Assembly (NCBI RefSeq): GCF_016860605.1
Contig: NZ_BNJR01000017.1
Span: 186,001 to 250,000 of the forward strand
Length of the DNA stretch: 64,000 bases
Origin: Lentilactobacillus fungorum
GTDB lineage: Bacteria > Bacillota > Bacilli > Lactobacillales > Lactobacillaceae
Direction: 5' to 3'
Positions 51,669-61,426 of this stretch are shown here, in pieces; position 1 is the stretch's first letter, and every line of letters begins with the position of its first letter. The notes beneath the pieces are model-generated. The model had not been told where the DNA came from and did not search any database. It saw nothing but the letters and a program-made list of their open reading frames with translations. The translations under genes and the position numbers were made by a program.

Positions 51669-53066
51669 ATGGAAAAATCTCAGATTACTGAAAATGCAGA
51701 TGGGACGATGCGTTCTTTAAGCAATCGTAACGTGCAAATGATTGCGATTGGCGGCACGATTGGAACCGGCCTCTTTCTTGGCTCTGGCACAACCATCAGC
51801 AAGACTGGTCCGTCTATTTTACTAGTCTACTTAGTGCTAGGAATCTTTTTCTTTTTAATGATGCGAGCAATCGGTGAAATGCTCTATTCTGATCCTTCGC
51901 AACACACGTTTGTCGCCTTTATCACCCGCTATTTAGGCCCTACCGTTGGCCATTTTACCGGTTGGACTTACTGGTTGGGATTGTCATTTTGTGCCATGGC
52001 TGAAATTACTGCGATCTCTACATACATTCAGTTTTGGTTTCCCAACATTCCTTCGTGGATTATTCAACTGGTCTTTTTAGGCACCTTAGCATCGGTTAAT
52101 CTAATCGCGGCTAAAGTCTTTGGCGAAGCGGAATTTTGGTTCGCCTTGATTAAAATTATTGCTATCTTAGCCTTAATTGCGACCGGGGCATTCATGATGA
52201 TTAGTCATTCAACCACGCCGCTGGGGCATGCTTCAATCCAAAACATTTTTCATAATTTTGCACTATTTCCACACGGTAGCTTAGGCTTTATTTCTGCTTT
52301 TCCAATGGTTTTCTTCGCCTTTCAAGGCATCGAGTTTGTCAGCATTACAATCGGTGAAGCTGAAACGCCCCATCGAATCATCAAAAAGGCCGTTAACGAA
52401 ACGTTATTAAAGATTTTGATCTTCTATTTTGGCGCTTTAATCGTTATCATGGGCATCATTCCTTGGACCCATTTGACCGCCGCTAGCAGCCCATTTGTTC
52501 AGGTGTTTAAGTTAGCAGGCTTTCCAGCTGCCGCTGCGATTATCAATTTCGTGGTTTTGACGTCGGCTTCTTCGTCACTAAACAGTTTTATCTTTTCAGC
52601 CGGCCGGCACCTTTACCAGCTCGCCCAAGAAAATCCTGAGAATAGCTGGATGCACCAACATGTTGCCAAGATTTCTAAGAATGGGGTTCCCGCTGCAGCG
52701 ATTATCCTATCGGCCCTCTTCCTGTTGATCACCCCCTTAATGAGTTTAACCAGTGCGACCGCTTCAGTCTTTACTATCGTTGCCGGCTCATCAAACGATA
52801 TGTACATCATCGTTTACGCGCTTGCCATGATGGCCCATCGCAAGTATCGTGAATCCACTGATTTCTTGCCAGACGGTTTCAAGATGCCATGGTATAGCAT
52901 CACGAGTCCTTTGACCATCGCCTTCTTTGCCATCATCTTTATTACCCTGTTCTTCATTCCACAAGATATTATCGGCGCTGTCGGTGCCATTGCCTGGACT
53001 GTTGTTTTTGGCGGGATTACTTACCTGCATCAACGCAGTGTGGTTACGGCTAACGCAGAACAGTAA
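51669..53066 (+). CDS. Amino acid permease (APC superfamily, AAT family)
   Basis: A 465-residue, twelve-helix permease. The family signature IAIGGTIGTGLFLGSG is in helix 1 (about 26-41) and FAFQGIEFVSITIGEAE in helix 6. It is a proton symporter for an amino acid, possibly a cationic or branched one. GGAAGG precedes the ATG. An Lrp-family gene lies upstream. Confidence 0.88.
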   Translation: MEKSQITENADGTMRSLSNRNVQMIAIGGTIGTGLFLGSGTTISKTGPSILLVYLVLGIFFFLMMRAIGEMLYSDPSQHTFVAFITRYLGPTVGHFTGWTYWLGLSFCAMAEITAISTYIQFWFPNIPSWIIQLVFLGTLASVNLIAAKVFGEAEFWFALIKIIAILALIATGAFMMISHSTTPLGHASIQNIFHNFALFPHGSLGFISAFPMVFFAFQGIEFVSITIGEAETPHRIIKKAVNETLLKILIFYFGALIVIMGIIPWTHLTAASSPFVQVFKLAGFPAAAAIINFVVLTSASSSLNSFIFSAGRHLYQLAQENPENSWMHQHVAKISKNGVPAAAIILSALFLLITPLMSLTSATASVFTIVAGSSNDMYIIVYALAMMAHRKYRESTDFLPDGFKMPWYSITSPLTIAFFAIIFITLFFIPQDIIGAVGAIAWTVVFGGITYLHQRSVVTANAEQ

Positions 53067-53094
53067 ATTGATAGTTACTCCTCCAATATATATA

Positions 53095-53136
53095 AAAAAG
53101 CATTCACCAAACTAATGAGCATGGTGAATGCTTTTT
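53095..53136. terminator. Shared terminator of the permease and xylR
   Basis: AAAAAGCATTCACC/GGTGAATGCTTTTT, a perfect 14-bp stem between convergent genes. Confidence 0.9.
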
Positions 53137-53170
53137 GTTTTACAAGCAGCATCAACGTTTATCAAACTAC

Positions 53171-54337
53171 TTATTCCTGAATCGCAAATTCCAAATTATA
53201 ATCATCCATATCCAAAACTCGATGGGTAACGACGGAACAACAGCCCAATAAAGTTGCATAACCAGAATGAACAATCAGTCGAATTGGAATCTTCATCCCT
53301 AACTTACTGGTATTAGCAACAACTTCATCAAATAGCGACGGAATGGCCTCAATCAATGGCGAATTCAAGTAAAGTTCTTCAGGTGCAAAACTAATCGCAA
53401 CGTTATAAATCACCCGAGAGATGGCATAAGTAAAGTGAACAAGCTCTTTTTGAACAATTTGATCACCAGCTTGGTTCATTTGAACTAAATCTTCGCGGGT
53501 TAGGTGCTCGTGCTTTGTCTGAGCTTCCACTTGATCGATAATTGCATCTTCGGAACAAAAATCTTCAACTTTATCATTCTTATTATCCATGAAGTTCTCA
53601 GTAAACATCAATGAGCGGCCAATTTCCCCCGCTTCACCATTAAAACCCCGGTACAACTGTTTATTAAGAATGATGCCGGCACCAATTCCTTTATGAATAC
53701 TAATCGCGATGATGTTGTCCTTATCCTTGCCATCGTTAAAGTCCCGCTCGTAAATGCCGGAGAGATTAGCCTCATTTTCAAGGATGACCGGTACATGATA
53801 TTTCTTTGAGTAACGATCAGCCAAATCGACCCCATCCATATCAATAAAGGGCGAATTAACAATCTGATTATCCTGGACGATTCCGTGAATTGAAAAACCA
53901 ATTCCCAGTAGACCGTGTTTGGTTTTATCACTTTGCTTTGAAATCTTAATTTGCTGATCAATCATTTCAAGAATCTTATGAATATCTCTGCTACCAAGCT
54001 CAATTCGTTGATAGTAAAAGACTTCGCCATTAATATAGTTGCCCATCACGTGAAGATGGCGAAACCCAAGATCAAAATTAATCGTGTAGCCATAATGTTC
54101 ATTGATCTTTACCAAAACCGGCTTTCTGCCACCAGCACTGGTTGACTCTCCTGAACCAACCTCTTTTAAAATACCTTTTTCGTCCAGCTCATTATACAGA
54201 GCTGAAACCGTCGATTTGTTCAAATTCAACGTTCGCGAAATATCAATCCGCGAAATAATTTTATTATTAAAAATTTGTTGGAGAACCAGATCCAGGTTCT
54301 GCTTGTGAAACAGCTCCCTTCCCGTAGCATTTGTCAT
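53171..54337 (-). CDS. xylR: Xylose repressor, ROK family
   Basis: A 388-residue ROK-type repressor: an N-terminal winged helix (ISRIDISRTLNLNKSTVSALYNEL), then the ROK sugar-binding ATPase-like fold with ENEANLSGIYE and the GFNGEAGEIGR segment. The zinc-binding CxCGxxGC motif of ROK kinases is absent, as in XylR repressors. It would repress xylAB and the divergent pentose symporter until xylose binds. The start is probably ATG 54337, 10 nt after GGAAGG; ATG 54346 is too close to that site. Confidence 0.88.
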   Translation of the reverse strand: MTNATGRELFHKQNLDLVLQQIFNNKIISRIDISRTLNLNKSTVSALYNELDEKGILKEVGSGESTSAGGRKPVLVKINEHYGYTINFDLGFRHLHVMGNYINGEVFYYQRIELGSRDIHKILEMIDQQIKISKQSDKTKHGLLGIGFSIHGIVQDNQIVNSPFIDMDGVDLADRYSKKYHVPVILENEANLSGIYERDFNDGKDKDNIIAISIHKGIGAGIILNKQLYRGFNGEAGEIGRSLMFTENFMDNKNDKVEDFCSEDAIIDQVEAQTKHEHLTREDLVQMNQAGDQIVQKELVHFTYAISRVIYNVAISFAPEELYLNSPLIEAIPSLFDEVVANTSKLGMKIPIRLIVHSGYATLLGCCSVVTHRVLDMDDYNLEFAIQE

Positions 54338-54476
54338 CGAACTCATTCCTTCCGTTTTGTGTTTTAATAATCGGCTTCATTCACTAACAGTATACTTTAC
54401 AACTAGTATACCAAGTTTGGCAATAGTGGTTATCAAAAGTATAAGTTGCTAATACAAAGTGAAAAAAGCACCGAAA

Positions 54477-54514
54477 TGTAAGCGGTTGCTTTTCAAAAAT
54501 ACTTGTGCTATGAT
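54477..54514 (+). promoter_or_regulatory. Promoter with cre-like site of the pentose symporter gene
   Basis: TTGCTT (54486-54491), 17 bp, TATGAT (54509-54514) with an extended TGC. TGTAAGCGGTTGCT (54477-54490) overlaps the -35 and matches the cre consensus at all but two bases. Confidence 0.6.
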
Positions 54515-54591
54515 CTTTGGCGTTGAAAAGTTTTTCTATTAAACCAACCATCTTAACCGTTTCACAAATTTTAACATAAGGAGTGCAGAAT

Positions 54592-56001
54592 ATGGAAAAT
54601 TCTTCAAAACCACAAGTTAAGATTCATAAAGTCTCATCAGCATTTGTCTACTTCTTTGGCGCTTTGGGCGGACTACTCTTCGGCTACGATACTGGCGTTA
54701 TCTCCGGCGCCATTTTATTTATTGAAAAACAGCTTCACTTAGATTCTTGGCAGCAGGGTTGGGTTGTGAGTGCCGTTTTACTTGGAGCCATCCTTGGTGC
54801 CGCTGTAATTGGTCCAATGTCTGATCGCTTTGGTCGTCGAAAACTTGTTTTGTTATCTGCTATTATCTTTTTTGTTGGGGCAATTGGCTCTGCCTTCTCA
54901 CCAGAATTTTGGACATTAATCCTATCACGAATCATTTTAGGAATGGCTGTTGGTGCCGCTTCCGCTTTGATTCCAACTTATTTGGCGGAATTATCACCGG
55001 CTGATAAACGAGGTTCGATGTCAAGTCTCTTCCAATTGATGGTCATGACCGGAATTTTCTTAGCCTACGTCACCAACTACGGTTTATCTGGTTTTTACAC
55101 CGGCTGGCGTTGGATGTTAGGCTTTGCAGCCATCCCCGCCGCTTTACTCTTCTTCGGCGCATTAGTCTTGCCAGAAAGCCCTCGATTCTTGGTTAAGGAA
55201 AACAAACCAGAAGAAGCTCGGCAAATCTTAACCATCATGAACAAAAAGAATACAGCCGTCGTTGACAAAGAACTGGCAGACATTAAAGAACAAGCTGCCA
55301 TTAAGAGCGGTGGCTGGAAAGAATTATTTGGCAAATTGGTTCGACCGTCACTGATTATTGGTGTTGGTCTAGCAATTTTCCAGCAAGTGATGGGTTGTAA
55401 TACGGTGCTTTACTACGCCCCAACCATTTTTACCGACGTGGGTTTTGGCGTTTCGGCCGCATTAATTGCCCACATCGGAATCGGTATTTTTAACGTGATT
55501 GTAACAGCCGTCGCCGTTGCCATCATGGACAAGATTGACCGGCGGAAAATGCTCAACATTGGTGCCCTTGGAATGGGAATTTCGCTATTAGTCATGAGTT
55601 TTGCCATGAAATTCTCCGGCCAAAGCTTAACTGCGGGCGTTATTTGCGTTATCGCTTTAACGATCTACATCGCCTTCTTCTCGGCAACTTGGGGTCCAGT
55701 TATGTGGGTCATGATTGGCGAAGTGTTCCCATTGAACATTCGTGGATTGGGCAACTCTTTTTCAAGCGTTATCAACTGGAGTGCCAACATGATTGTCTCT
55801 TTAACGTTCCCACCATTGCTTGACTTCTTTGGCACTGGTAGCCTATTCATCGGCTACGCTGTTCTCTGCTTCGCTTCAATCTGGTTCGTTCAAAAGAAAG
55901 TCTTCGAAACTAGGAACCGTTCACTCGAAGATATCGAAGAAACTTTGCGAATGCGAATGGCTAAATCGGATGCGGAGGAAGCAGCTACGCATACTAATTA
56001 A
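54592..56001 (+). CDS. Pentose:proton symporter, MFS sugar porter family
   Basis: A 469-residue, twelve-helix sugar porter. Family signatures: GALGGLLFGYDTGVISGA in helix 1, the loop motif DRFGRRKLVL, PESPRFL at the end of helix 6, QQVMGCNTVLYYAPTIF in helix 7 and PLNIRGLGNS in the second half. Closest in style to XylT/AraE-type xylose or arabinose symporters. Divergent from xylR, so xylose is the likely substrate. Start ATG 54592 follows AAGGAG. Confidence 0.88.
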   Translation: MENSSKPQVKIHKVSSAFVYFFGALGGLLFGYDTGVISGAILFIEKQLHLDSWQQGWVVSAVLLGAILGAAVIGPMSDRFGRRKLVLLSAIIFFVGAIGSAFSPEFWTLILSRIILGMAVGAASALIPTYLAELSPADKRGSMSSLFQLMVMTGIFLAYVTNYGLSGFYTGWRWMLGFAAIPAALLFFGALVLPESPRFLVKENKPEEARQILTIMNKKNTAVVDKELADIKEQAAIKSGGWKELFGKLVRPSLIIGVGLAIFQQVMGCNTVLYYAPTIFTDVGFGVSAALIAHIGIGIFNVIVTAVAVAIMDKIDRRKMLNIGALGMGISLLVMSFAMKFSGQSLTAGVICVIALTIYIAFFSATWGPVMWVMIGEVFPLNIRGLGNSFSSVINWSANMIVSLTFPPLLDFFGTGSLFIGYAVLCFASIWFVQKKVFETRNRSLEDIEETLRMRMAKSDAEEAATHTN

Positions 56002-56018
56002 ATAAAAGATCTGAAAGC

Positions 56019-56060
56019 AAAAGCTGAGAATCGTATAAAAACGTGATTCTCAGCTTTTTT
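56019..56060 (+). terminator. Terminator of the pentose symporter gene
   Basis: AAAAGCTGAGAATC/GATTCTCAGCTTTT, 14-bp perfect stem with T tail. In the following gap (56061-56268) AGAAACTATTCATCGTTTTGCTTCACT (broken over 56153-56179) faintly resembles a palindromic-element right end. Confidence 0.9.
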
Positions 56061-56268
56061 GTGTAAGAATAAACATAACTTATTATATTATTGTCATAAA
56101 CTAAGTCATCAGAAAAACTACGACACAAATGTTATATGGCCAGTAGGTCTTAAGAAACTATTCATCGTTTTGCTTCACTAACTACAATTCCCACAGCGGT
56201 TAATTCTCGAATGAATCCTCTGAAAAGCTAATTAAAACCTGCAATCAAATTATTTGCTACAAATACCA

Positions 56269-57603
56269 TCAATCAATCACAAACGTATTAAAAGAGTTAG
56301 GTGCTAATGTGGCCTTTACTCCCTTGCTTGGTTGTTGGGGGTCCGCAAACGTGAATGGCAACGCACGTTTCAATGCATTTTGAACAACAAGTACAATTGA
56401 ACCATCCGGATTACGAAATGCCATTCCCATTGAATGAAAATGCCCTGTCGTTCCAAGAACTTTTGCTCCAGGCTGAATATAATGCGCATAATGTCTCATC
56501 ACATAGTACTCTGGGTTACGCGTAACTTCATGAGTCTTAGAATCAATCGAAAACATTGAATTTTGATGCCACCCCCAAGTGCTAACAGAGTCACCCAAAA
56601 TGATATTCCAGTAAGTATATGCGGTTGCACCAGCAGTAAAGTAATGATTTACCAAATGGAACACATATTCAGCGTAATCCCAGCTATTTTCACCAAATCC
56701 ACATTCTGATTCCGTTTGGATCAATTCAATTTCTGGCCACGAAGCATGCGTCCGTTCGATCGCGTGTTGTCCTGCCCATTGATAGCCAACGCCTTTAATA
56801 TATTTGCGCGCCTCATCATCAAACAAAATGTTATCAAGGTATCTGTTATAATTATCTAATTTTACACCAGTTGAAGTAAATGACATGTCTTCTGGGCCAT
56901 TTAATGTCCCAAGAAAAATCTCCGTATCTAATCCTGCTTTTTCAAAAGTTGGGCCTAAATAGTCACGAATGAACACCCGAAGGTCATCGCTACTCCAAAC
57001 ACAGGAAGGAAATTTTTGATCAGCAAAAACTTCATTTTGCGGACAAACTCTTTGAATATGAATTCCTTGTTCGGCATAAGCTTGAATATACTTCACAAAA
57101 TAATTAGCATATGATTGAAGATTTTTTGATGTCATTACAATTTTTCCGAAATTATAAGCTTTGGGAAACTTCATCCAAGTAGGCGGTGACCATGGACTTG
57201 CAAATAATTCGAAGTCTGGCTGATATTTCTTGGCATTCTGAATATAAGGGATTAGCGTCTTTTTATCATGATCAATCGAAAATGATTTGAGATCGTAATC
57301 CCCGTCATTTTCATCATAACTATACCAAGATTCCGCAAAATCATTTGCAGCAATCGGCGTTCGGTTGAAACGAAAGTTTAATTCATCTGGTGAAAAAAGG
57401 TCATGATAAATCTCTTGTTGTTTATTCTTATCGAGCGTATTAAGAGGTAGATAACCCAATTCATTAAAACAGCCTCCAAACCCCCGTAATTCCTGTAATT
57501 CTTTACCAGTCAATTGTAAATCACTTGATGAAACAGCTATAAAGGCTTCTGGTTCTTTAGTTGTCAAATAAGCATCCGGTGTGCTTTCAATCCATTCTGT
57601 CAT
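56269..57603 (-). CDS. Glycoside hydrolase family 30
   Basis: A 444-residue (beta/alpha)8 enzyme with a side beta domain. The acid/base is Glu191 in CPQNEV and the nucleophile is probably Glu298 in QTESECG. GFGGCFNE near residue 41 and FASPWSPPTWMK near 134 are family segments. No signal peptide, so it acts inside the cell on imported glycosides. Family activities include beta-glucosidase, glucosylceramidase, beta-xylosidase and beta-1,6-glucanase; which applies here is open. The ATG at 57603 is 11 nt after AGGAGG. Last gene of the glycoside locus. Confidence 0.85.
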   Translation of the reverse strand: MTEWIESTPDAYLTTKEPEAFIAVSSSDLQLTGKELQELRGFGGCFNELGYLPLNTLDKNKQQEIYHDLFSPDELNFRFNRTPIAANDFAESWYSYDENDGDYDLKSFSIDHDKKTLIPYIQNAKKYQPDFELFASPWSPPTWMKFPKAYNFGKIVMTSKNLQSYANYFVKYIQAYAEQGIHIQRVCPQNEVFADQKFPSCVWSSDDLRVFIRDYLGPTFEKAGLDTEIFLGTLNGPEDMSFTSTGVKLDNYNRYLDNILFDDEARKYIKGVGYQWAGQHAIERTHASWPEIELIQTESECGFGENSWDYAEYVFHLVNHYFTAGATAYTYWNIILGDSVSTWGWHQNSMFSIDSKTHEVTRNPEYYVMRHYAHYIQPGAKVLGTTGHFHSMGMAFRNPDGSIVLVVQNALKRALPFTFADPQQPSKGVKATLAPNSFNTFVID

Positions 57604-57681
57604 AGTATCAGCATCCTCCTGTTTTATTATCATCTGAACAAATCTGATTAAACCAATGCAACTTGATTAGTAGAACATCAA

Positions 57682-58959
57682 TTATTTGGTTGAACGAATC
57701 ATCTGAATAAAAATGCATGCAATCAGCGCAAATGCGATTGCGGTTGGAAAAACCAAATTGTAGCCGCCTGCAACCACTAAGGCACTTGTAACAATTGGAC
57801 CAGCCATCTGACCTAAAGTTGTCGCAATATTTAAAATTCCAAGATCTTTTCCAGCCTCTTCCTTTGAAGGTAATACATCAACATTTAGAGCCTGGTCAAC
57901 AGCTCCATACACCGCATACCCTAAACCGGCAAAGCCAGCAAACATCATCATTGAAGCAGGAGATTTCAAAATCCATGGTAACAAGTAACCAACCACAAGC
58001 AATATAGAGGCAACAATAACTGGCAATTTTCGACGACCAATAAAATCAGAGATAGCCCCTGATGCAATCGATCCAACAAGTCCAACAGCCATTGTTATTA
58101 CTGACATCACGGAAATAGTAGCAGCTGCCCCAGTCTTACTTTGTCCAATAAAACTTTCCAAAATGTATAATTGATAATTTAAAATCATGTAGTAACTAAA
58201 AATCAATAACGTTCGTCCAACAAAGGCTAACCAAAAATCTCTTGCACCCTTTACCGGTGGCCTGAACGAGGCTATCAGTTCACTAAATCCGCCTTTAACC
58301 GCTGGCATATCTTTAGCTGATTTTTCGGACGGCCATACAATTACTGTACATATACCAGCAATTCCCATTAAAATTCCTGCAATCACAAATCCAGGCAACT
58401 GGAGCGTGATAAACCTTGCACCAATCAAAGTTCCCAATGAGGTTCCTACTGTAGTACCAGCAGACATAAAAGCGGACATTGTTGCACGCATATCGTCGGG
58501 AACTCGATCAGAAAGCGTCGCAATTACTGGTGCAATCATCATATTCAATCCCACCATACTGATACAGTACATAATTCCAATAAGCCAGGGATTACTCAAA
58601 AGCCCAATAAGAAATAATGATAATCCTCCTACAACCCCACCACTAATGACCCATGGGGTTCGCCGTCCCAAACGAGACCGGGTTCGATCTGAAAGATTTC
58701 CAAATATAAGATTAGATAACAGGGATGCCACTGCGGTAACTGCATTCAAGACGCCAAAAATTGCAGTTGAAGCGTTGGAACCTACAAGATCTTTTAAATG
58801 TTGAGGTAATAGAACTGAGGAAACAATCCCCAATCCACCCATCCATAATAAGGCAAAAATAAAGAAGCTCAGTGAAAATCGAATTTTATTTCTCTTGCTC
58901 ATTTTATCTTCTACTTTATTGATAATTGGTTCTACTGGCCGGTTAATTTGTTTTTCCAT
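57682..58959 (-). CDS. MFS glycoside/sugar transporter
   Basis: A 425-residue, twelve-helix major facilitator. The loop FGNLSDRTRSRLGRRTPWVI resembles the glycoside-pentoside-hexuronide group, with a matching half-repeat SGAISDFIGRRKLP. It lies between three intracellular glycosidases and probably imports their substrate. A cre site is just upstream. GGAAG precedes the ATG. The C-terminal end IRSTK is usual. Confidence 0.82.
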   Translation of the reverse strand: MEKQINRPVEPIINKVEDKMSKRNKIRFSLSFFIFALLWMGGLGIVSSVLLPQHLKDLVGSNASTAIFGVLNAVTAVASLLSNLIFGNLSDRTRSRLGRRTPWVISGGVVGGLSLFLIGLLSNPWLIGIMYCISMVGLNMMIAPVIATLSDRVPDDMRATMSAFMSAGTTVGTSLGTLIGARFITLQLPGFVIAGILMGIAGICTVIVWPSEKSAKDMPAVKGGFSELIASFRPPVKGARDFWLAFVGRTLLIFSYYMILNYQLYILESFIGQSKTGAAATISVMSVITMAVGLVGSIASGAISDFIGRRKLPVIVASILLVVGYLLPWILKSPASMMMFAGFAGLGYAVYGAVDQALNVDVLPSKEEAGKDLGILNIATTLGQMAGPIVTSALVVAGGYNLVFPTAIAFALIACIFIQMIRSTK

Positions 58960-59006
58960 ATCGATTTCTTCCTTTTATTTAAAGATTAGAAGTTACAAAT
59001 GGCCAT

Positions 59007-59020
59007 TGATTACGCTTTCA
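59007..59020 (-). promoter_or_regulatory. cre site before the glycoside transporter gene
   Basis: Minus-strand TGAAAGCGTAATCA matches TGWAANCGNTNWCA at all but one defined base, 48 nt before the start codon. It suggests a second, CcpA-repressed promoter inside the locus. Confidence 0.6.
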
Positions 59021-59088
59021 TTTTTATTAAATGCAAATGCTATCCTTATTAGTTCACAGATGTTAAAAAAGGAGCTCTCAGTAGTTTG

Positions 59089-61317
59089 TTAATTATTAGC
59101 CATTCTAATGAATTTATTAACTTGCGCAGTAGTCGCGCCAAGCATCACCGCCGAACGAAGTGGTATATTTTCTAACAACTGCGCATTACTGTTTGAATTT
59201 TCTAAACTGTTGATTAATTTGTCTAAACCGGATTCTTTTAGCGAACTAGTTAAATCTTGCCGTTTGATAATATCTGAAAAATACGTATTGCCACTAATTT
59301 TTTCCTTAACCAACTTATTCCACTGAAGTGTCAATAACTGGCTAAGTTCAATGTTTTGTGATGATTTCCCAATCAAAACTTCGTATACACCATTGTCCAT
59401 TTGCCAAGCATGCGTTTGTTCGTTATACCAACTAAAATCACGTCTAGAAAGTGTCATCCTAATCCGCTTAGATTCCCCAGGTGCTAACTGAATCTTTGCA
59501 AATTCACGTAATTCTTTTGCAGGCTTTTCAATCTGACTAGCATGATTGGCAACGTATAACTGAACAATCTCTTTACCAACTCGTTTGCCAGTATTTCTAA
59601 CATCAAGACTAATTGCGACTCTTTGATTGGGTAACTGTTCCACCTTCAAATTTTGATAGCTAAAGGTTGTATAACTTAATCCGAATCCAAATGGAAACTG
59701 AACAGGTATTTCTTTGAAATCATAATAACGATAGCCTACATAGATACCTTCTCGGTAATTTTCGTATAGTAGATTTGCATTGAACGTCCCATAAGTCGGT
59801 GTATCTTGAATCCTCATTGGAAAAGTTTCTGCTAGTTTTCCACTCGGATTTACCTCTCCAGTTAAAACATCCCAAGTTGCCTCACCAACTGCTTCGCCCG
59901 CTAAATAAGTTTCTAATACTGCTCTGACCTGTGAAATCCATGGCGTGGTAACTGCTGACCCATTTTGCAAAACAACAACGACATTTGAATTTATTTGAGT
60001 TATCGCCCTAATTAGCTTATTTTGAGCGGCTGGTAATTCAATTGTTGTCTTATCAAAGCCTTCAGACTCAGCTGATTCTGGTACACCAGCAAATATGATG
60101 ACTTTATTCGCTGCTTTTGCGGCTTCTACTGCCTGATCAATTAATTTATCGCTAAACTCACTATTATCTAAGGAATATCCTTGAGCATAGCTAGCTTCAG
60201 GATAAAGCTTCTTTCCAATCTCCCAAGGCGTGGTAATTTGAAACGCATTCACATGAGAACTTCCACCTCCTTGATAACGTGGTTTCACAGCTAATTCCCC
60301 GATTATTGCCAGCTTTTCCTGAGAACTCAACGGCAAAATATCATCTTGGTTTTTCAAAAGTACCATACTTTCTTCTGCCGCTTCACGAGCAAAATGATGC
60401 TGTTCACTCTTTTGATAACTAATTTTCCCATCATCATTAAGTTCAGAATATCGATTAACTAGAGATAAGATCCGTCGGCATGTAATGTTTAATTCTGACT
60501 CAGATAACCGGCCATTTTGGACTGCCTCAACAATTTCATCAATTGATTCTTGACCCTTTCCTGGCATTTCCAAGTCTAAACCAGCTTTTAAAGCGGCAAC
60601 ATGATCTGCAACTGCACCCCAATCAGACATTACTAAGCCATCAAATCCCCACTCATTTCGCAATATATCAGTTAGTAGACGCTTGTTTTGAGAATTCAAG
60701 GTGCCATTTATGGCATTATATGAACACATCAAAGTTGCTGGGGATGCCTTCTTAACAATCCGTTCAAAAGCTGCAAGATAAATTTCTCGCAAAGTGCGTT
60801 CATCAATTTCTGACGAAACCGTAAAACGTTGATTCTCCCGGTTGTTAGCCGCAAAGTGCTTAACACTTACACCTATTCCTTGTGATTGAACGCCTTTAAC
60901 GTATGCTGTACCCAATTCTCCAGCAACTAAAGGATCTTCAGAAAAATATTCAAAATTTCTGCCCGCCAGTGGACTGCGCTTAATATTGACACCTGGTCCC
61001 AATACAACACCCACATCATTTGCTTTAGCTGCAATTCCTAAATGCTTGCCAAGATTACTTAACAATCTCCGATCAAATGAACTGGCAGTTAGCGCTGCAG
61101 TGGGAAAGCTAATTGCCTCCACACTGTTGTTCAATCCTAATGCGTCAGAACTATCAGCTTGTTTCCGTAAACCTGACGGGCCGTCTGTCATCATAACTTG
61201 ACTAATACCAAGTCGTTTAATGGCTTCAGTAAACCAGTACAGTTTGCCACTCACTAGTCCGGCCTTTTCCTTTAAAGTTAATTGATTAACTATTTCACTT
61301 ATATTGTTGGTCATCAT
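59089..61317 (-). CDS. Glycoside hydrolase family 3 beta-glycosidase
   Basis: A 742-residue intracellular enzyme. The N-terminal TIM-like domain carries VKHFAANNRENQR (substrate-binding KH) and LVMSDWGA with nucleophile Asp232; a second alpha/beta sandwich and a C-terminal fibronectin-like domain (FGFGLSYTTFSYQNL) follow. Family members cleave beta-glucosides or beta-xylosides. The start ATG has GGAGG 13 nt upstream, or use the second ATG. Confidence 0.9.
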   Translation of the reverse strand: MMTNNISEIVNQLTLKEKAGLVSGKLYWFTEAIKRLGISQVMMTDGPSGLRKQADSSDALGLNNSVEAISFPTAALTASSFDRRLLSNLGKHLGIAAKANDVGVVLGPGVNIKRSPLAGRNFEYFSEDPLVAGELGTAYVKGVQSQGIGVSVKHFAANNRENQRFTVSSEIDERTLREIYLAAFERIVKKASPATLMCSYNAINGTLNSQNKRLLTDILRNEWGFDGLVMSDWGAVADHVAALKAGLDLEMPGKGQESIDEIVEAVQNGRLSESELNITCRRILSLVNRYSELNDDGKISYQKSEQHHFAREAAEESMVLLKNQDDILPLSSQEKLAIIGELAVKPRYQGGGSSHVNAFQITTPWEIGKKLYPEASYAQGYSLDNSEFSDKLIDQAVEAAKAANKVIIFAGVPESAESEGFDKTTIELPAAQNKLIRAITQINSNVVVVLQNGSAVTTPWISQVRAVLETYLAGEAVGEATWDVLTGEVNPSGKLAETFPMRIQDTPTYGTFNANLLYENYREGIYVGYRYYDFKEIPVQFPFGFGLSYTTFSYQNLKVEQLPNQRVAISLDVRNTGKRVGKEIVQLYVANHASQIEKPAKELREFAKIQLAPGESKRIRMTLSRRDFSWYNEQTHAWQMDNGVYEVLIGKSSQNIELSQLLTLQWNKLVKEKISGNTYFSDIIKRQDLTSSLKESGLDKLINSLENSNSNAQLLENIPLRSAVMLGATTAQVNKFIRMANN

Positions 61318-61426
61318 TAATTATCTATTTCCTCCTTGTACACTGCATACTCAAATTCTTAGCTTACGTTCAATCCTCTGATCCAAGCAACGCTAAACGA
61401 CCCGATATTGCAATCCAAGCATTTCC